Assembly: GCA_011605715.1 (NCBI GenBank)
Contig: JAAOZO010000079.1
Span: 1-11,367, forward strand
DNA: 11,367 bases
Reading direction: 5' to 3'
Source of the DNA: Nitrososphaerota archaeon
Lineage (GTDB): Archaea; Thermoproteota; EX4484-205; JAAOZO01
How positions within the stretch are numbered: position 1 is the stretch's first letter; each line of letters starts with the position of its first letter. Under the pieces are notes generated by a model. It did no database searches. It was given only the letters and a program-made list of their open reading frames with translations, and was not told the DNA's origin. Positions 1 through 6,394 of this stretch are shown here, piece after piece. Both the position numbers and the translations under genes were made by a program.

Positions 1-409
1 GTTGGTAAGTAAGGTAAGCTACTTGATCTTAAACGAACATGAATTTGAAGCTCTTTACGGTACAAAAGACTGGAGAAAAACTGAAACAAGAGTGAAGAAT
101 TTAATTGTTACTCTTGGAGAAGAAGGAGCAGCTTTAATCAGTAATGGAAGTTGCGAAACTTTCCCAACAATAAATCTAGCAGCCTACGGCTTACAAGTTG
201 TAAACACAGTGGGATGCGGAGATGCATTTGTTGGTGCGTTTGCAGCAATGAAGCAACGAGGCCTTTCAGATAGGGATGCCATAAGGGTTGCAAACTGCGC
301 AGCAGCTTTTAAGGCAACTAGACCTGAAACAAGGGGAAGCCCAAAACTTAATGAGCTTAAGAAGTTTTTAAACCTAGTTGGTATGTTGGATCTGGCGAAC
401 ATGCTTTGA
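1..409 (+). CDS. PfkB-family sugar/nucleoside kinase, C-terminal part (5' end outside window)
   Basis: The frame is open from base 2 with no convincing start, so the gene enters from the left and only about 135 C-terminal residues are seen. Segments match the second half of the PfkB (ribokinase) fold: LILNEHEFEAL (the usual 'NE.E...L' helix), IVTLGEEGA (the 'vTlG..Ga' strand-turn), and NTVGCGDAFVGAF around residues 68-80. That last segment is the PfkB signature 2, with Asp74 as the catalytic base. The canonical GAGD reads GCGD here, a mild change that keeps the anion-hole glycines and the Asp. The substrate cannot be read from this half. PfkB enzymes in archaea include ribose-1-phosphate, cytidine, 2-keto-3-deoxygluconate and fructose-6-phosphate kinases. 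The nearby form III RuBisCO makes a nucleoside or pentose-phosphate kinase an attractive but unproven option. The tail ending in LDLANML extends slightly beyond the usual domain end. Confidence 0.88.
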   Translation, partial: LVSKVSYLILNEHEFEALYGTKDWRKTETRVKNLIVTLGEEGAALISNGSCETFPTINLAAYGLQVVNTVGCGDAFVGAFAAMKQRGLSDRDAIRVANCAAAFKATRPETRGSPKLNELKKFLNLVGMLDLANML

Positions 410-651
410 CATTCCTTATGACAAGTCTAAAGATTTTCGTCATATAGTAGTTCAGTAACTTGTTGTTGTTGCCTCATAGCTCACATCTAGCAAAGGATGC
501 ATCGCCATGTTAGTAGCTACTCAGAAGTTAGCTCCATGGGTAAACCCTAGGCTAATGAATTCCAAGAGTTACGAAAGTCAAAAGACTACTTAGCTTAGAA
601 CCCTATGAACAAACTGTAGCTTTTGCTGAGTTTTTGGTAACTAAAGAGTGT
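410..651. other. Intergenic stretch between kinase and permease, with possible decayed coding sequence
   Basis: No intact gene, tRNA or clear RNA gene is visible in these 242 bp. Two short plus-strand open stretches have a protein-like composition. One is 480-590, in the frame containing SSKGCIAMLVATQKLAPW. The other starts at 559 in a different frame and contains RLLSLEPYEQTVAFAEFLV; it runs on into the end of the permease gene on the other strand. Neither has a supported start or a recognisable family. They may be remnants of a gene lost between the kinase and the permease, or chance. No strong T-tract for ending either flanking transcript was found. Confidence 0.3.
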
Positions 652-1563
652 TTAGACTATGTTAACGATAAGCGTAGCTATTATAAATCCCAGAAACAAA
701 CCAAAAGTCACTACCTGAGAAGCAAATTCAACGTCTAGCTTAAACATATCTGCATAAACTACTGTCATAAAGGGAGGAGGCAAAGCTGAAAAAAGAACTG
801 CAACTTTCTTTTCAATCCCTTGCAAACAGAATACGTTGATTAAAAGATATCCAAAGAGAATACCAAAGATAAACCTAGTTACCCAAACTGGTTTTGTTTT
901 CTTAAGGTCGATGCTTAGTTTTGTTAGGCTTGCACCAGTTGCAATCAATATTAGTGGAGAAGTTAAAGATGCAACTATGCTAACAAAATTGTAGAGTTGA
1001 TCGTTTGTTATTGAATAAGTACTTAGCATTATTCCTATTGCTAACCCCCAAACGTATGGCATCGTTACTATTGCTTTTAATCCGCTTACAATCGCACTTA
1101 CAAGATCTTTATTTTCTTCTTCATTGATTACACTTAAAATAGCGTAGACAATCATAAACAAGTATATAGAGTTGCCAATGTCCATCAGCAAAGCTGTAGC
1201 CACTCCAACACTTCCGTAAAAAGTTTCAAAAAAAGGTAATCCAAACAAGCCAGTGTTCATCGAACTTGAGGCCACCAGCATTATGCTTTTTTCTTCCTTG
1301 CTAACGTTTTTATTTCTTAGAAAAATTAAAATTAAAAGAAGTTCAGATAGACTAAGAGAAAGACCAAACAAAGCAAGCTTGAGAAGGTTCTCTGAAACTT
1401 CTGTTTTCATGAACGCCTTAAGTGCTGAAAAGGGTAATAGAATATAGATTACCACCTTTGTTATAAAGCTTATTCCCTTTTCATTTATTAAGTTCAATTT
1501 CCTAATAAAGAACCCTAACGTTAAGAATAAGACAATGTTTAGGAAACCTGTAGAGTAAATCAT
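652..1563 (-). CDS. AEC-family (auxin efflux carrier) permease
   Basis: This 303-residue, strongly hydrophobic protein has about ten predicted membrane helices, the usual size for the AEC family (PF03547), whose members export or exchange organic anions such as malate, pyruvate or related acids. Family-like segments include the N-terminal LFLTLGFFIRKLNLI, a central SSMNTGLFGLPFFETFYG (the 'Nt.f.G.P...a..G' pattern in the crossover region), VWGLAIGIMLS, and PLILIATGASLTKLSI (the 'Pl.li..Ga.L' pattern). It starts with ATG at 1563. An AT box centred at 1590.5 lies 27.5 bp upstream of the start, with a purine-rich BRE-like AAAAGGAAG just beyond it on this strand. This supports a leaderless or nearly leaderless transcript. 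The gene diverges from RuBisCO across 58 bp and shares that AT box. The transported compound cannot be deduced. An acid product connected to 3-phosphoglycerate metabolism is only a guess from position. Confidence 0.88.
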   Translation of the reverse strand: MIYSTGFLNIVLFLTLGFFIRKLNLINEKGISFITKVVIYILLPFSALKAFMKTEVSENLLKLALFGLSLSLSELLLILIFLRNKNVSKEEKSIMLVASSSMNTGLFGLPFFETFYGSVGVATALLMDIGNSIYLFMIVYAILSVINEEENKDLVSAIVSGLKAIVTMPYVWGLAIGIMLSTYSITNDQLYNFVSIVASLTSPLILIATGASLTKLSIDLKKTKPVWVTRFIFGILFGYLLINVFCLQGIEKKVAVLFSALPPPFMTVVYADMFKLDVEFASQVVTFGLFLGFIIATLIVNIV

Positions 1564-1584
1564 CTTCTCAACAAGCGAAAATGG

Positions 1585-1596
1585 AAATATTTATTT
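1585..1596. promoter_or_regulatory. Shared AT box (TATA) between permease and RuBisCO
   Basis: AAATATTTATTT reads as a TATA-like element in both directions. Its centre is 27.5 bp from the permease start (1563) and 31.5 bp from the RuBisCO start (1622). Purine-rich BRE-like sequence flanks it on both sides: GCGAAAATGG at 1575-1584 for the plus direction, and the complement of 1597-1606 for the minus direction. No other good element fits the permease. For RuBisCO, a second AT block (TTATAAAA, 1610-1617) is too close to the start to be the main TATA box unless Met7 is used. Confidence 0.55.
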
Positions 1597-1621
1597 CTTC
1601 CTTTTAGCTTATAAAAAAATT

Positions 1622-2911
1622 ATGAGCTTTGAGTGGTACATGGACTTTGTAGATAAGAAGTATAATCCAAGTGAAGAGGACTTAATTGCTTTGTTTAAAG
1701 TTACGCCTTCGCCCAACTACAGCATCGAAGACGCAGCTGGCAGAATAGCAAGCGAGTCTTCGATAGGGACATGGACTACACTGTCTACTATGAACGAAAG
1801 AATAAGAGCTTTAATGGCGAAAGCCTATGAGTTTAATAAAAACTATGTAAAGGTTGCATACCCTAAAGAACTATTTGAAGAAGGAAATATTCCGCAGTTA
1901 ATTAGTTCAGTTGCAGGAAATATATTTGGAATGAAGGCAATAGAAAGCCTCAGACTATTAGACATAAAGCTTCCGAGGTGGTACCTTAAATACTTTAGAG
2001 GTCCACAGAAAGGCATTGATGGAGTAAGAGACATATTCAAAGTTTACAGTAGGCCACTACTTGCAACAGTTCCAAAGCCAAAGGTTGGTATGACTTCTGA
2101 AGAGCATGCAGAGGCTGGCTTTGAAGCTTGGGTTGGAGGAATAGATTTGCTTAAGGATGATGAAAACTTAAGCAGTCAGCCTTTTAACAGGTTTGAAGAA
2201 AGAGTAAAGCTAACATTCAAAAAGAGGGATGCTGCAGAAAAGGAGACGGGTGAAAAAAAGGATTACTTAGTTAACATAACTTCAGAAACTAAAGAAATGA
2301 TCAAGAGAGCAAGACTTGTAAGAGAGCTTGGTGGAAACTTTGTTATGGTTGACATACTAACAGTTGGATGGTCTGCTCTTCAAACGATAAGAGAAGAATG
2401 TGAAGACCTTAAGCTTGCTATACATGCACATAGAGCTTTTCATGCTGCGTTTACAAGAAATCCAGAACATGGAATGACTATGCTAGTTGTTGCAAAACTA
2501 GCTAGACTGATTGGGGTAGACAATATTCATGTAGGAACTGTTGTGGGAAAACTAGAAAGTCCTTTGCAGGAAGTTAAAGATTTGTACAATGAAATGACAA
2601 GTCAAAAATTTAAGGGAAATGAACTTACATTGGACCAAGAATGGTACAACATTAAGCCAACTTTTCCTGTTTCTTCAGGCGGACTTCATCCAGGAATAAT
2701 TCAAGAAGTCATGGAGATTATTTCTTCGAACATTATAATTCAAGTTGGGGGTGGACTTTGGGGACATCCGATGGGAGGAAGAGCAGGTGCTAAGGCTATA
2801 AGACAAGCAATAGACGCTTACTTAAAGGGAGTAGACGTCTTAGAGTATGCAAAAGATCACGAAGAACTTAAAGTTGCTCTTGAAAAATGGGGGGTTTCAA
2901 AGCCAAGCTAA
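1622..2911 (+). CDS. rbcL: Form III (archaeal) ribulose-1,5-bisphosphate carboxylase/oxygenase, large subunit
   Basis: This catalyses carboxylation of ribulose-1,5-bisphosphate to two 3-phosphoglycerates. In archaea, form III enzymes serve nucleotide/pentose salvage (the AMP phosphorylase and ribose-1,5-bisphosphate isomerase route) more often than a Calvin cycle. The 429-residue length is normal. Catalytic positions, with spinach numbers in brackets, are all present: Glu45 (60), Thr50 (65), Asn100 (123), Lys152 and Lys154 (175, 177), the carbamylated Lys178 with Asp180 and Glu181 in GGIDLLKDDENLSSQPF (201, 203, 204), His270-Arg271 (294, 295), His303 (327), Lys310 in GTVVGKLES (334), Ser352 (379) and Gly376-378 in QVGGGLWGHP (403, 404). 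A RuBisCO-like (form IV) protein is therefore ruled out. ATG 1622 gives MSFEWYMDFVDKKY, which aligns with the N-terminus I recall for Thermococcus RuBisCO; Met7 at 1640 is a possible alternative. No small-subunit gene is nearby, as expected for form III. The next gene follows after 10 bp. Confidence 0.97.
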   Translation: MSFEWYMDFVDKKYNPSEEDLIALFKVTPSPNYSIEDAAGRIASESSIGTWTTLSTMNERIRALMAKAYEFNKNYVKVAYPKELFEEGNIPQLISSVAGNIFGMKAIESLRLLDIKLPRWYLKYFRGPQKGIDGVRDIFKVYSRPLLATVPKPKVGMTSEEHAEAGFEAWVGGIDLLKDDENLSSQPFNRFEERVKLTFKKRDAAEKETGEKKDYLVNITSETKEMIKRARLVRELGGNFVMVDILTVGWSALQTIREECEDLKLAIHAHRAFHAAFTRNPEHGMTMLVVAKLARLIGVDNIHVGTVVGKLESPLQEVKDLYNEMTSQKFKGNELTLDQEWYNIKPTFPVSSGGLHPGIIQEVMEIISSNIIIQVGGGLWGHPMGGRAGAKAIRQAIDAYLKGVDVLEYAKDHEELKVALEKWGVSKPS

Positions 2912-2921
2912 GTGAAGAAAG

Positions 2922-4076
2922 ATGAAAATTGGTCTTGACCTAGTAGAAGAAGGAAAAGTTGAAGTTAAAGGTAAAAGTATAGGCTTAATTATAAATCATA
3001 CTAGTTTCAGTTCAAAATTAAACTACATATTAGAAGTTTTTGAAGGAAGAGAAGCTAAGGTAAGGGCAATTTTTTCTCCGGAACATGGTCTCTTTGGAAG
3101 CCAGAAAGATGGAGAAAAAATTGAGCATCAAAAATTAGAAGGCGAAAACATACCAGTTTACAGCTTGTACGGTAAGAATCTTAAGCCTACAAGCGAAATG
3201 CTAGATGGGTTAGACTTATTGGTTTATGACATTCAAGACGTAGGTGCAAGATTCTACACGTATATTTCTACGATGCTTTACTCGTTTCAGTCCGCAAATG
3301 AAAATGGAGTGAAGTTTTTAGTTTTGGATAGGCCAAATCCAATTGGAGGAACTTTAGTAGAGGGGCCTGTCTTAAAAGATGAGTTACGTTCGTTTGTTGG
3401 AGCCTATAACTTGCCGATAAGGTATGCTTTAACGCCTGGAGAGCTTGCAAACCTTTATGCAAGAGAAAACGGAATAAGCAACTTTGAAATAATTAAGCTT
3501 GAAGGTTGGAAGAGAAGCATGCTCTTTGATGAAACTGGACTTCCATGGATATTTCCTTCGCCAAACATGCCTTCTTTAACTTCAGCCTTGCTTTACCCTG
3601 GAATTTGTCTCTTTGAAGGAACAAACTTGTCATTGGGCAGAGGTACCTCAAAACCATTTGAAGTCATAGGAGCTCCTTGGATCGATGAACAAAAACTAGC
3701 TAAAAAGCTGAGGGAAAAACTTAAGGAAGATGTTGGAGTGGTTCCTATAAGGTTTATTCCGTACTCTTCGAAGTACAAGGACGAACTCTGTAGAGGAATT
3801 CACTTTATCATAAAAGATAGAAAAAAACTGAAATCTGTTTCTGTAGCAATAAAGACAATTTACGAGATATTTCAAGCTTACAAAGAAAACTTTAAGTGGG
3901 ATGAGTACATTTCTAGAGGTGAAGAAAAAGTTGATCACTTCTCGCTTTTAGCTGGAGACAGAAAGGTAAGAAAGCTTATTGAAAACAATGTAAATCCTGA
4001 AGAAATAGTATCGTCTTGGAACGATGAACAGAAAGCTTACTTGAAAAGAATTGAGGGAATTAAACTCTACGAATAA
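2922..4076 (+). CDS. NamZ/DUF1343 family protein (GH171-type, exo-beta-N-acetylmuramidase-like)
   Basis: This 384-residue protein is full length for the DUF1343/NamZ family. Family landmarks occur in order: MKIGLDLVEEG and SIGLIINHTSFS at the N-terminus, FSPEHGLFG (51-59), VYSLYG (79-84), YDIQDVGARFYTYISTM (102-118), LDRPNPIGG (135-143), LPIRYALTPGELA (164-176), FPSPNMPSLTSALLYPG (211-227), FEGTNLSLGRGTSKPFEVIGAP (231-252), and a CRGIHF segment near 290-295. Characterised bacterial NamZ removes terminal N-acetylmuramic acid from peptidoglycan fragments. There is no signal peptide, so this copy is probably cytoplasmic. An archaeon is not expected to contain MurNAc, so the true substrate may be a different sugar or glycoconjugate. 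The start is 10 bp after the RuBisCO stop, with a weak GTGA Shine-Dalgarno-like match at 2912-2915 and no separate TATA box, so co-transcription with RuBisCO is likely. Confidence 0.93.
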   Translation: MKIGLDLVEEGKVEVKGKSIGLIINHTSFSSKLNYILEVFEGREAKVRAIFSPEHGLFGSQKDGEKIEHQKLEGENIPVYSLYGKNLKPTSEMLDGLDLLVYDIQDVGARFYTYISTMLYSFQSANENGVKFLVLDRPNPIGGTLVEGPVLKDELRSFVGAYNLPIRYALTPGELANLYARENGISNFEIIKLEGWKRSMLFDETGLPWIFPSPNMPSLTSALLYPGICLFEGTNLSLGRGTSKPFEVIGAPWIDEQKLAKKLREKLKEDVGVVPIRFIPYSSKYKDELCRGIHFIIKDRKKLKSVSVAIKTIYEIFQAYKENFKWDEYISRGEEKVDHFSLLAGDRKVRKLIENNVNPEEIVSSWNDEQKAYLKRIEGIKLYE

Positions 4077-4146
4077 AAAGCATTATAAGTAAAACTAATT
4101 AAATTTTTGAAACTAATGTTCGCAACACTTTCCTCAAACCTAAAAA

Positions 4147-4155
4147 CTTATAAGG
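4147..4155 (+). promoter_or_regulatory. TATA box of the membrane-protein gene
   Basis: CTTATAAGG lies with its centre 33 bp before ATG 4184 and is preceded by purine-rich CCTAAAAA, a plausible BRE. The spacing predicts a start of transcription around 4177, giving a very short leader. Confidence 0.5.
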
Positions 4156-4183
4156 CATCCTAGCTTAAAACATAACGAAGCAG

Positions 4184-4975
4184 ATGGCACAAAGTGCTGT
4201 TGAAAGAGAACTTTCCATTGGAGAAATATTTGGAAAGGCAGTAAGCATTTATACTAATAACGCAATTGACTTCTTAATAGTATACATTGGAGCTGCAATC
4301 ATAACAGGAGGATTGGGAGTCATGCTCTTGTCTGCAGGCATACGTGCTGTTTCTGAGCTACAAACTGCTAGTGAAATAACACCATCAACTTTAAGCCAAT
4401 TGTTTAGTTTACTTGCTTCTTCTGTTTTAGTGGCAATAATAGATGGACTAGTAAATGCAATTAGAGATGGAGCTGCAGTTAAGCTTACATCAGACTACTT
4501 AACCTCATTAAGTTGCGACTTTCAAGTTGCATTGAGTTTTGTTGCACCAAAAGTTATATCGATAATAGTGGCCACTATAGTAAGTTCAGTAATAATATTT
4601 CTAGGATTTTTGTTCCTAGTAGTACCGGGCATAATAGCAATGATAATGTTAGCTCTTATTATACCTGTAATAGTATTGGAAAACAAGGGTGCGCTCGACG
4701 CTCTTGGAAGAAGCAAAGCTCTAGTAAATCGTAGGTGGCTTAAGACTTTTGGTGTGCTATTAGTAAATGGAATCATTATACTTTTTGTAAGAGCCTTTTC
4801 TGATACTCTACTAGTACCTTTTGACGAAAGAATTTCTACAATCTTATCCGAAGTTATCGTATCTCTTGTAGCGCCAATAACAACGATCTCCACAACGCTG
4901 CTTTACTACTCAATGCTGTTCAAAGAAAAAGCACCTCAACCTACGACTCAAATTTCACAGCCTTCCGCTCAATAA
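4184..4975 (+). CDS. Six-helix integral membrane protein of unknown function (GPDPase-membrane/DUF975-like pattern)
   Basis: The 263 residues begin with a soluble N-terminus (ELSIGEIFGKAVSIYTNN) and show about six hydrophobic segments near 29-50, 76-94, 122-143, 143-166, 188-204 and 222-245. A hydrophilic tail rich in Pro, Gln, Thr and Ser follows (about 250-263). The stretch VVPGIIAMIMLALIIPVIVLE followed by GALDALGRSKALVNRRW resembles the 'vPGi......l..PvivlE..g..eAl.rS..l..g.w' pattern of the glycerophosphodiester-phosphodiesterase membrane domain and DUF975 families. In those families this segment is a conserved membrane-reentry and amphipathic-helix unit without known catalysis. The gene is alone between two promoters, so no operon partner suggests a function. 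It could help in membrane organisation or protein insertion, but nothing here shows that. Membrane location is confident; the family match is moderate. Confidence 0.8.
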   Translation: MAQSAVERELSIGEIFGKAVSIYTNNAIDFLIVYIGAAIITGGLGVMLLSAGIRAVSELQTASEITPSTLSQLFSLLASSVLVAIIDGLVNAIRDGAAVKLTSDYLTSLSCDFQVALSFVAPKVISIIVATIVSSVIIFLGFLFLVVPGIIAMIMLALIIPVIVLENKGALDALGRSKALVNRRWLKTFGVLLVNGIIILFVRAFSDTLLVPFDERISTILSEVIVSLVAPITTISTTLLYYSMLFKEKAPQPTTQISQPSAQ

Positions 4976-5027
4976 TGCTACTGAGCTTTGGAAGCAGGAA
5001 CTAAACTCTTCCGAAAGCAACATGTAT

Positions 5028-5041
5028 AAAGATTTTTAAAG
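5028..5041 (+). promoter_or_regulatory. BRE/TATA of the PHP phosphoesterase gene
   Basis: AAAGATTTTTAAAG ends in TTTTTAAA (5033-5040), whose centre is 26.5 bp before ATG 5063. That is ideal spacing for a leaderless archaeal transcript. The same 14 bases occur before the NurA gene at the same distance. Confidence 0.65.
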
Positions 5042-5062
5042 CAAAAGAAAATTGTTAAGCGC

Positions 5063-6067
5063 ATGGACAAAAATTTGTTTAGTTCCTCCGGAATTTGGGT
5101 TAGAGGTAACTTGCATGCTCATACCAAAAACTCAGATGGGCTACTGTCCCCTGAAGAAGTAATAGACTACTACTTTAGCCGTGGCTATGATTTCTTAGCC
5201 ATTACCGACCATGAAAAAGTAACGACGGTAAAGTCTGAAAAACTAATACTTTTGCCTGGAAGCGAGATTTCGGTAGGAAAATGTCTTCTTGGAGACAGCT
5301 ATCATATATTGGCTATAAACGTTGACAATAACGAAGCACTACAGAAGTACAAGAATGAATCAGTTCAAGCTCTCTTGGACTTTGTAAATAAAGAAAAATC
5401 GTTTACTATCGTTGCGCATCCATATTGGTCAAAGCTTACACATTCAGACTTACTTAACATAGAAGGATACATTGGAATCGAAGTATACAATGGAGGATGT
5501 GACATAGAAGTTGCAAAAGGTTTTTCAATGGTTCATTGGGACAATTTGCTTACTCAAGGAAAAAACGTCTATGGACTAGCAACTGATGATGCGCATTACT
5601 ATGGAGATTTAGACTCAGCACGTGGATGGATAAATGTAAAGGTTAAAGAGAGAAGTGCAGAAGAAATATTATCCTCAATAAAGAAAGGAAACTTTTATTC
5701 CTCAAGTGGGCCAATCATAGAGTATCTCTCTTATAACGAAAATAAAGTTGAAATTAGAACGTCGCCAGTAGAAAGAGTGGACTTTGTTTCTGAGGGAGGT
5801 CGAGGCTTTAGTGTTTCTTTAGACACCTACAACAAAGTAAAACAAGCTAAAGACAAGGTAAGAATCTTAGGTAAAGTAGAGATAACTCATGAAAGAGAAA
5901 ACGAGATAGCATATGTTGAGCTTGGTAACAGCAAGATAACTATAAAGACGGAAAGGGGAGGAATAATTTCAGTTGTTCTAGAAGGATTTAGCTTCAAGAA
6001 GTACTTTAGAGCTGAGATTACAGACCATAACGGTAAAAAAGCTTGGAGCAATCCAATACTTTTTTGA
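5063..6067 (+). CDS. PHP-domain metal-dependent phosphoesterase, CehA/McbA type
   Basis: PHP (polymerase and histidinol phosphatase) enzymes hydrolyse phosphoester or related bonds with two or three bound metals. The motifs are in order: NLHAHTKNSDG (His18, His20, Asp25), AITDHEKVT (Asp49, His50), LLPGSEIS (Glu68), YHILAINVD (His81), IVAHPYWS (His119), IGIEVYN (Glu140) and LATDDAHYY (Asp175, His178). This makes the catalytic set complete. The C-terminal third is beta-rich and ends with YFRAEITDHNGKKAWSNPI, the typical 'R.e..d..G..aWSNPI' end of CehA/McbA-like proteins. CehA and McbA themselves act on carbaryl, while most relatives have unknown natural substrates. The 334-residue protein has no signal peptide and is probably cytoplasmic. 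It has its own promoter and a T-rich likely terminator about 60 bp downstream, so it is probably monocistronic. The substrate is unknown; a sugar phosphate or cyclic phosphodiester would fit the neighbourhood. Confidence 0.93.
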   Translation: MDKNLFSSSGIWVRGNLHAHTKNSDGLLSPEEVIDYYFSRGYDFLAITDHEKVTTVKSEKLILLPGSEISVGKCLLGDSYHILAINVDNNEALQKYKNESVQALLDFVNKEKSFTIVAHPYWSKLTHSDLLNIEGYIGIEVYNGGCDIEVAKGFSMVHWDNLLTQGKNVYGLATDDAHYYGDLDSARGWINVKVKERSAEEILSSIKKGNFYSSSGPIIEYLSYNENKVEIRTSPVERVDFVSEGGRGFSVSLDTYNKVKQAKDKVRILGKVEITHERENEIAYVELGNSKITIKTERGGIISVVLEGFSFKKYFRAEITDHNGKKAWSNPILF

Positions 6068-6125
6068 TACTCTATTTGGCAAAGTCAAGAGACGCTTGTT
6101 CCTTAACATTCGTTATCAGTTGTTC

Positions 6126-6143
6126 ATTTTATTTTTTATTTTG
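6126..6143 (+). terminator. T-rich terminator after the PHP gene
   Basis: ATTTTATTTTTTATTTTG contains T4, T6 and T4 runs about 60 bp after the PHP stop. Oligo-T tracts without a hairpin are the usual intrinsic terminators in archaea. On the opposite strand the same bases read as Lys/Asn/Gln codons at the end of the possible gene remnant. Confidence 0.45.
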
Positions 6144-6313
6144 TTCCATTCGCTTTAAAAGCAATAGAACGTCAAAGTTAGTGGCTTCTGTAGGAAACTT
6201 AGCTTCATAAGCAAGCGTGATGTTTACTACGTTCTTACTGTTATCGTCAGAATTAAAACTCTAGGCTTTTTAGTCATAACAACTTCTAAGCTTGCAACAA
6301 TTAAGGCTAATAC
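6129..6313 (-). pseudogene. Possible frameshifted gene remnant in the 327-bp gap before the mannosidase
   Basis: On the minus strand, a frame open from 6260 to the TAA at 6129-6131 encodes about 43 residues with a natural composition, including KNVVNITLAYEAKF and NFDVLLLLKRMEQ. It has no usable start codon early in the frame. Immediately upstream, in a different frame (6313 down to about 6248), is LALIVASLEVVMTKKPRVLI. Joining the two near 6248 gives a continuous stretch of about 61 residues. This fits the C-terminal tail of a decayed gene carrying one frameshift, with its upstream part lost where the mannosidase promoter now lies. I do not recognise the family. It could also be chance, since the open stretch is short. 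The rest of the 6068-6394 gap shows only the T-rich tract and the mannosidase promoter. Confidence 0.33.
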
Positions 6314-6362
6314 TTAGAACGGGCTTATGAAATAAAAGTAGTCTACTTTAGCTTCTTAAAAT

Positions 6363-6371
6363 TTTATATAC
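6363..6371 (+). promoter_or_regulatory. TATA box of the alpha-mannosidase gene
   Basis: TTTATATAC lies with its centre 28 bp before ATG 6395 and is preceded by A-rich CTTAAAA as a possible BRE. The spacing indicates a leaderless transcript and supports this ATG as the start. Confidence 0.62.
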
Positions 6372-6394
6372 CTTTACTTGTTGGCTAGAAGTTT

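Noticed and set aside
538..547. GGGTAAACCC as a hairpin or regulatory site
   Set aside because: The stem is only 4 bp with a 2-base loop, well within chance, and it is not followed by a T-tract.
1610..1640. TTATAAAA just before RuBisCO as the main TATA box, with Met7 (1640) as the true start
   Set aside because: The spacing would work (about 27 bp), but residues 1-6 align with the N-terminus I recall for other form III RuBisCOs and the upstream AT box suits the first ATG. Kept only as an alternative.
1622..2911. RuBisCO-like (form IV) protein instead of true RuBisCO
   Set aside because: All catalytic and substrate-binding residues checked are present, including the carbamylated Lys and the loop-6 Lys.
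3696..3938. 80-codon minus-strand frame inside the NamZ-like gene
   Set aside because: It is fully covered by a well-supported coding region with family motifs on both sides, and no promoter or start context was seen.
4522..4893. 123-codon open frame on the minus strand inside the membrane-protein gene
   Set aside because: It lies wholly within a plus-strand gene with a clear promoter and membrane-helix pattern. Its Thr/Ile/Asn-rich composition is a by-product of the opposite strand and it matches no family pattern.
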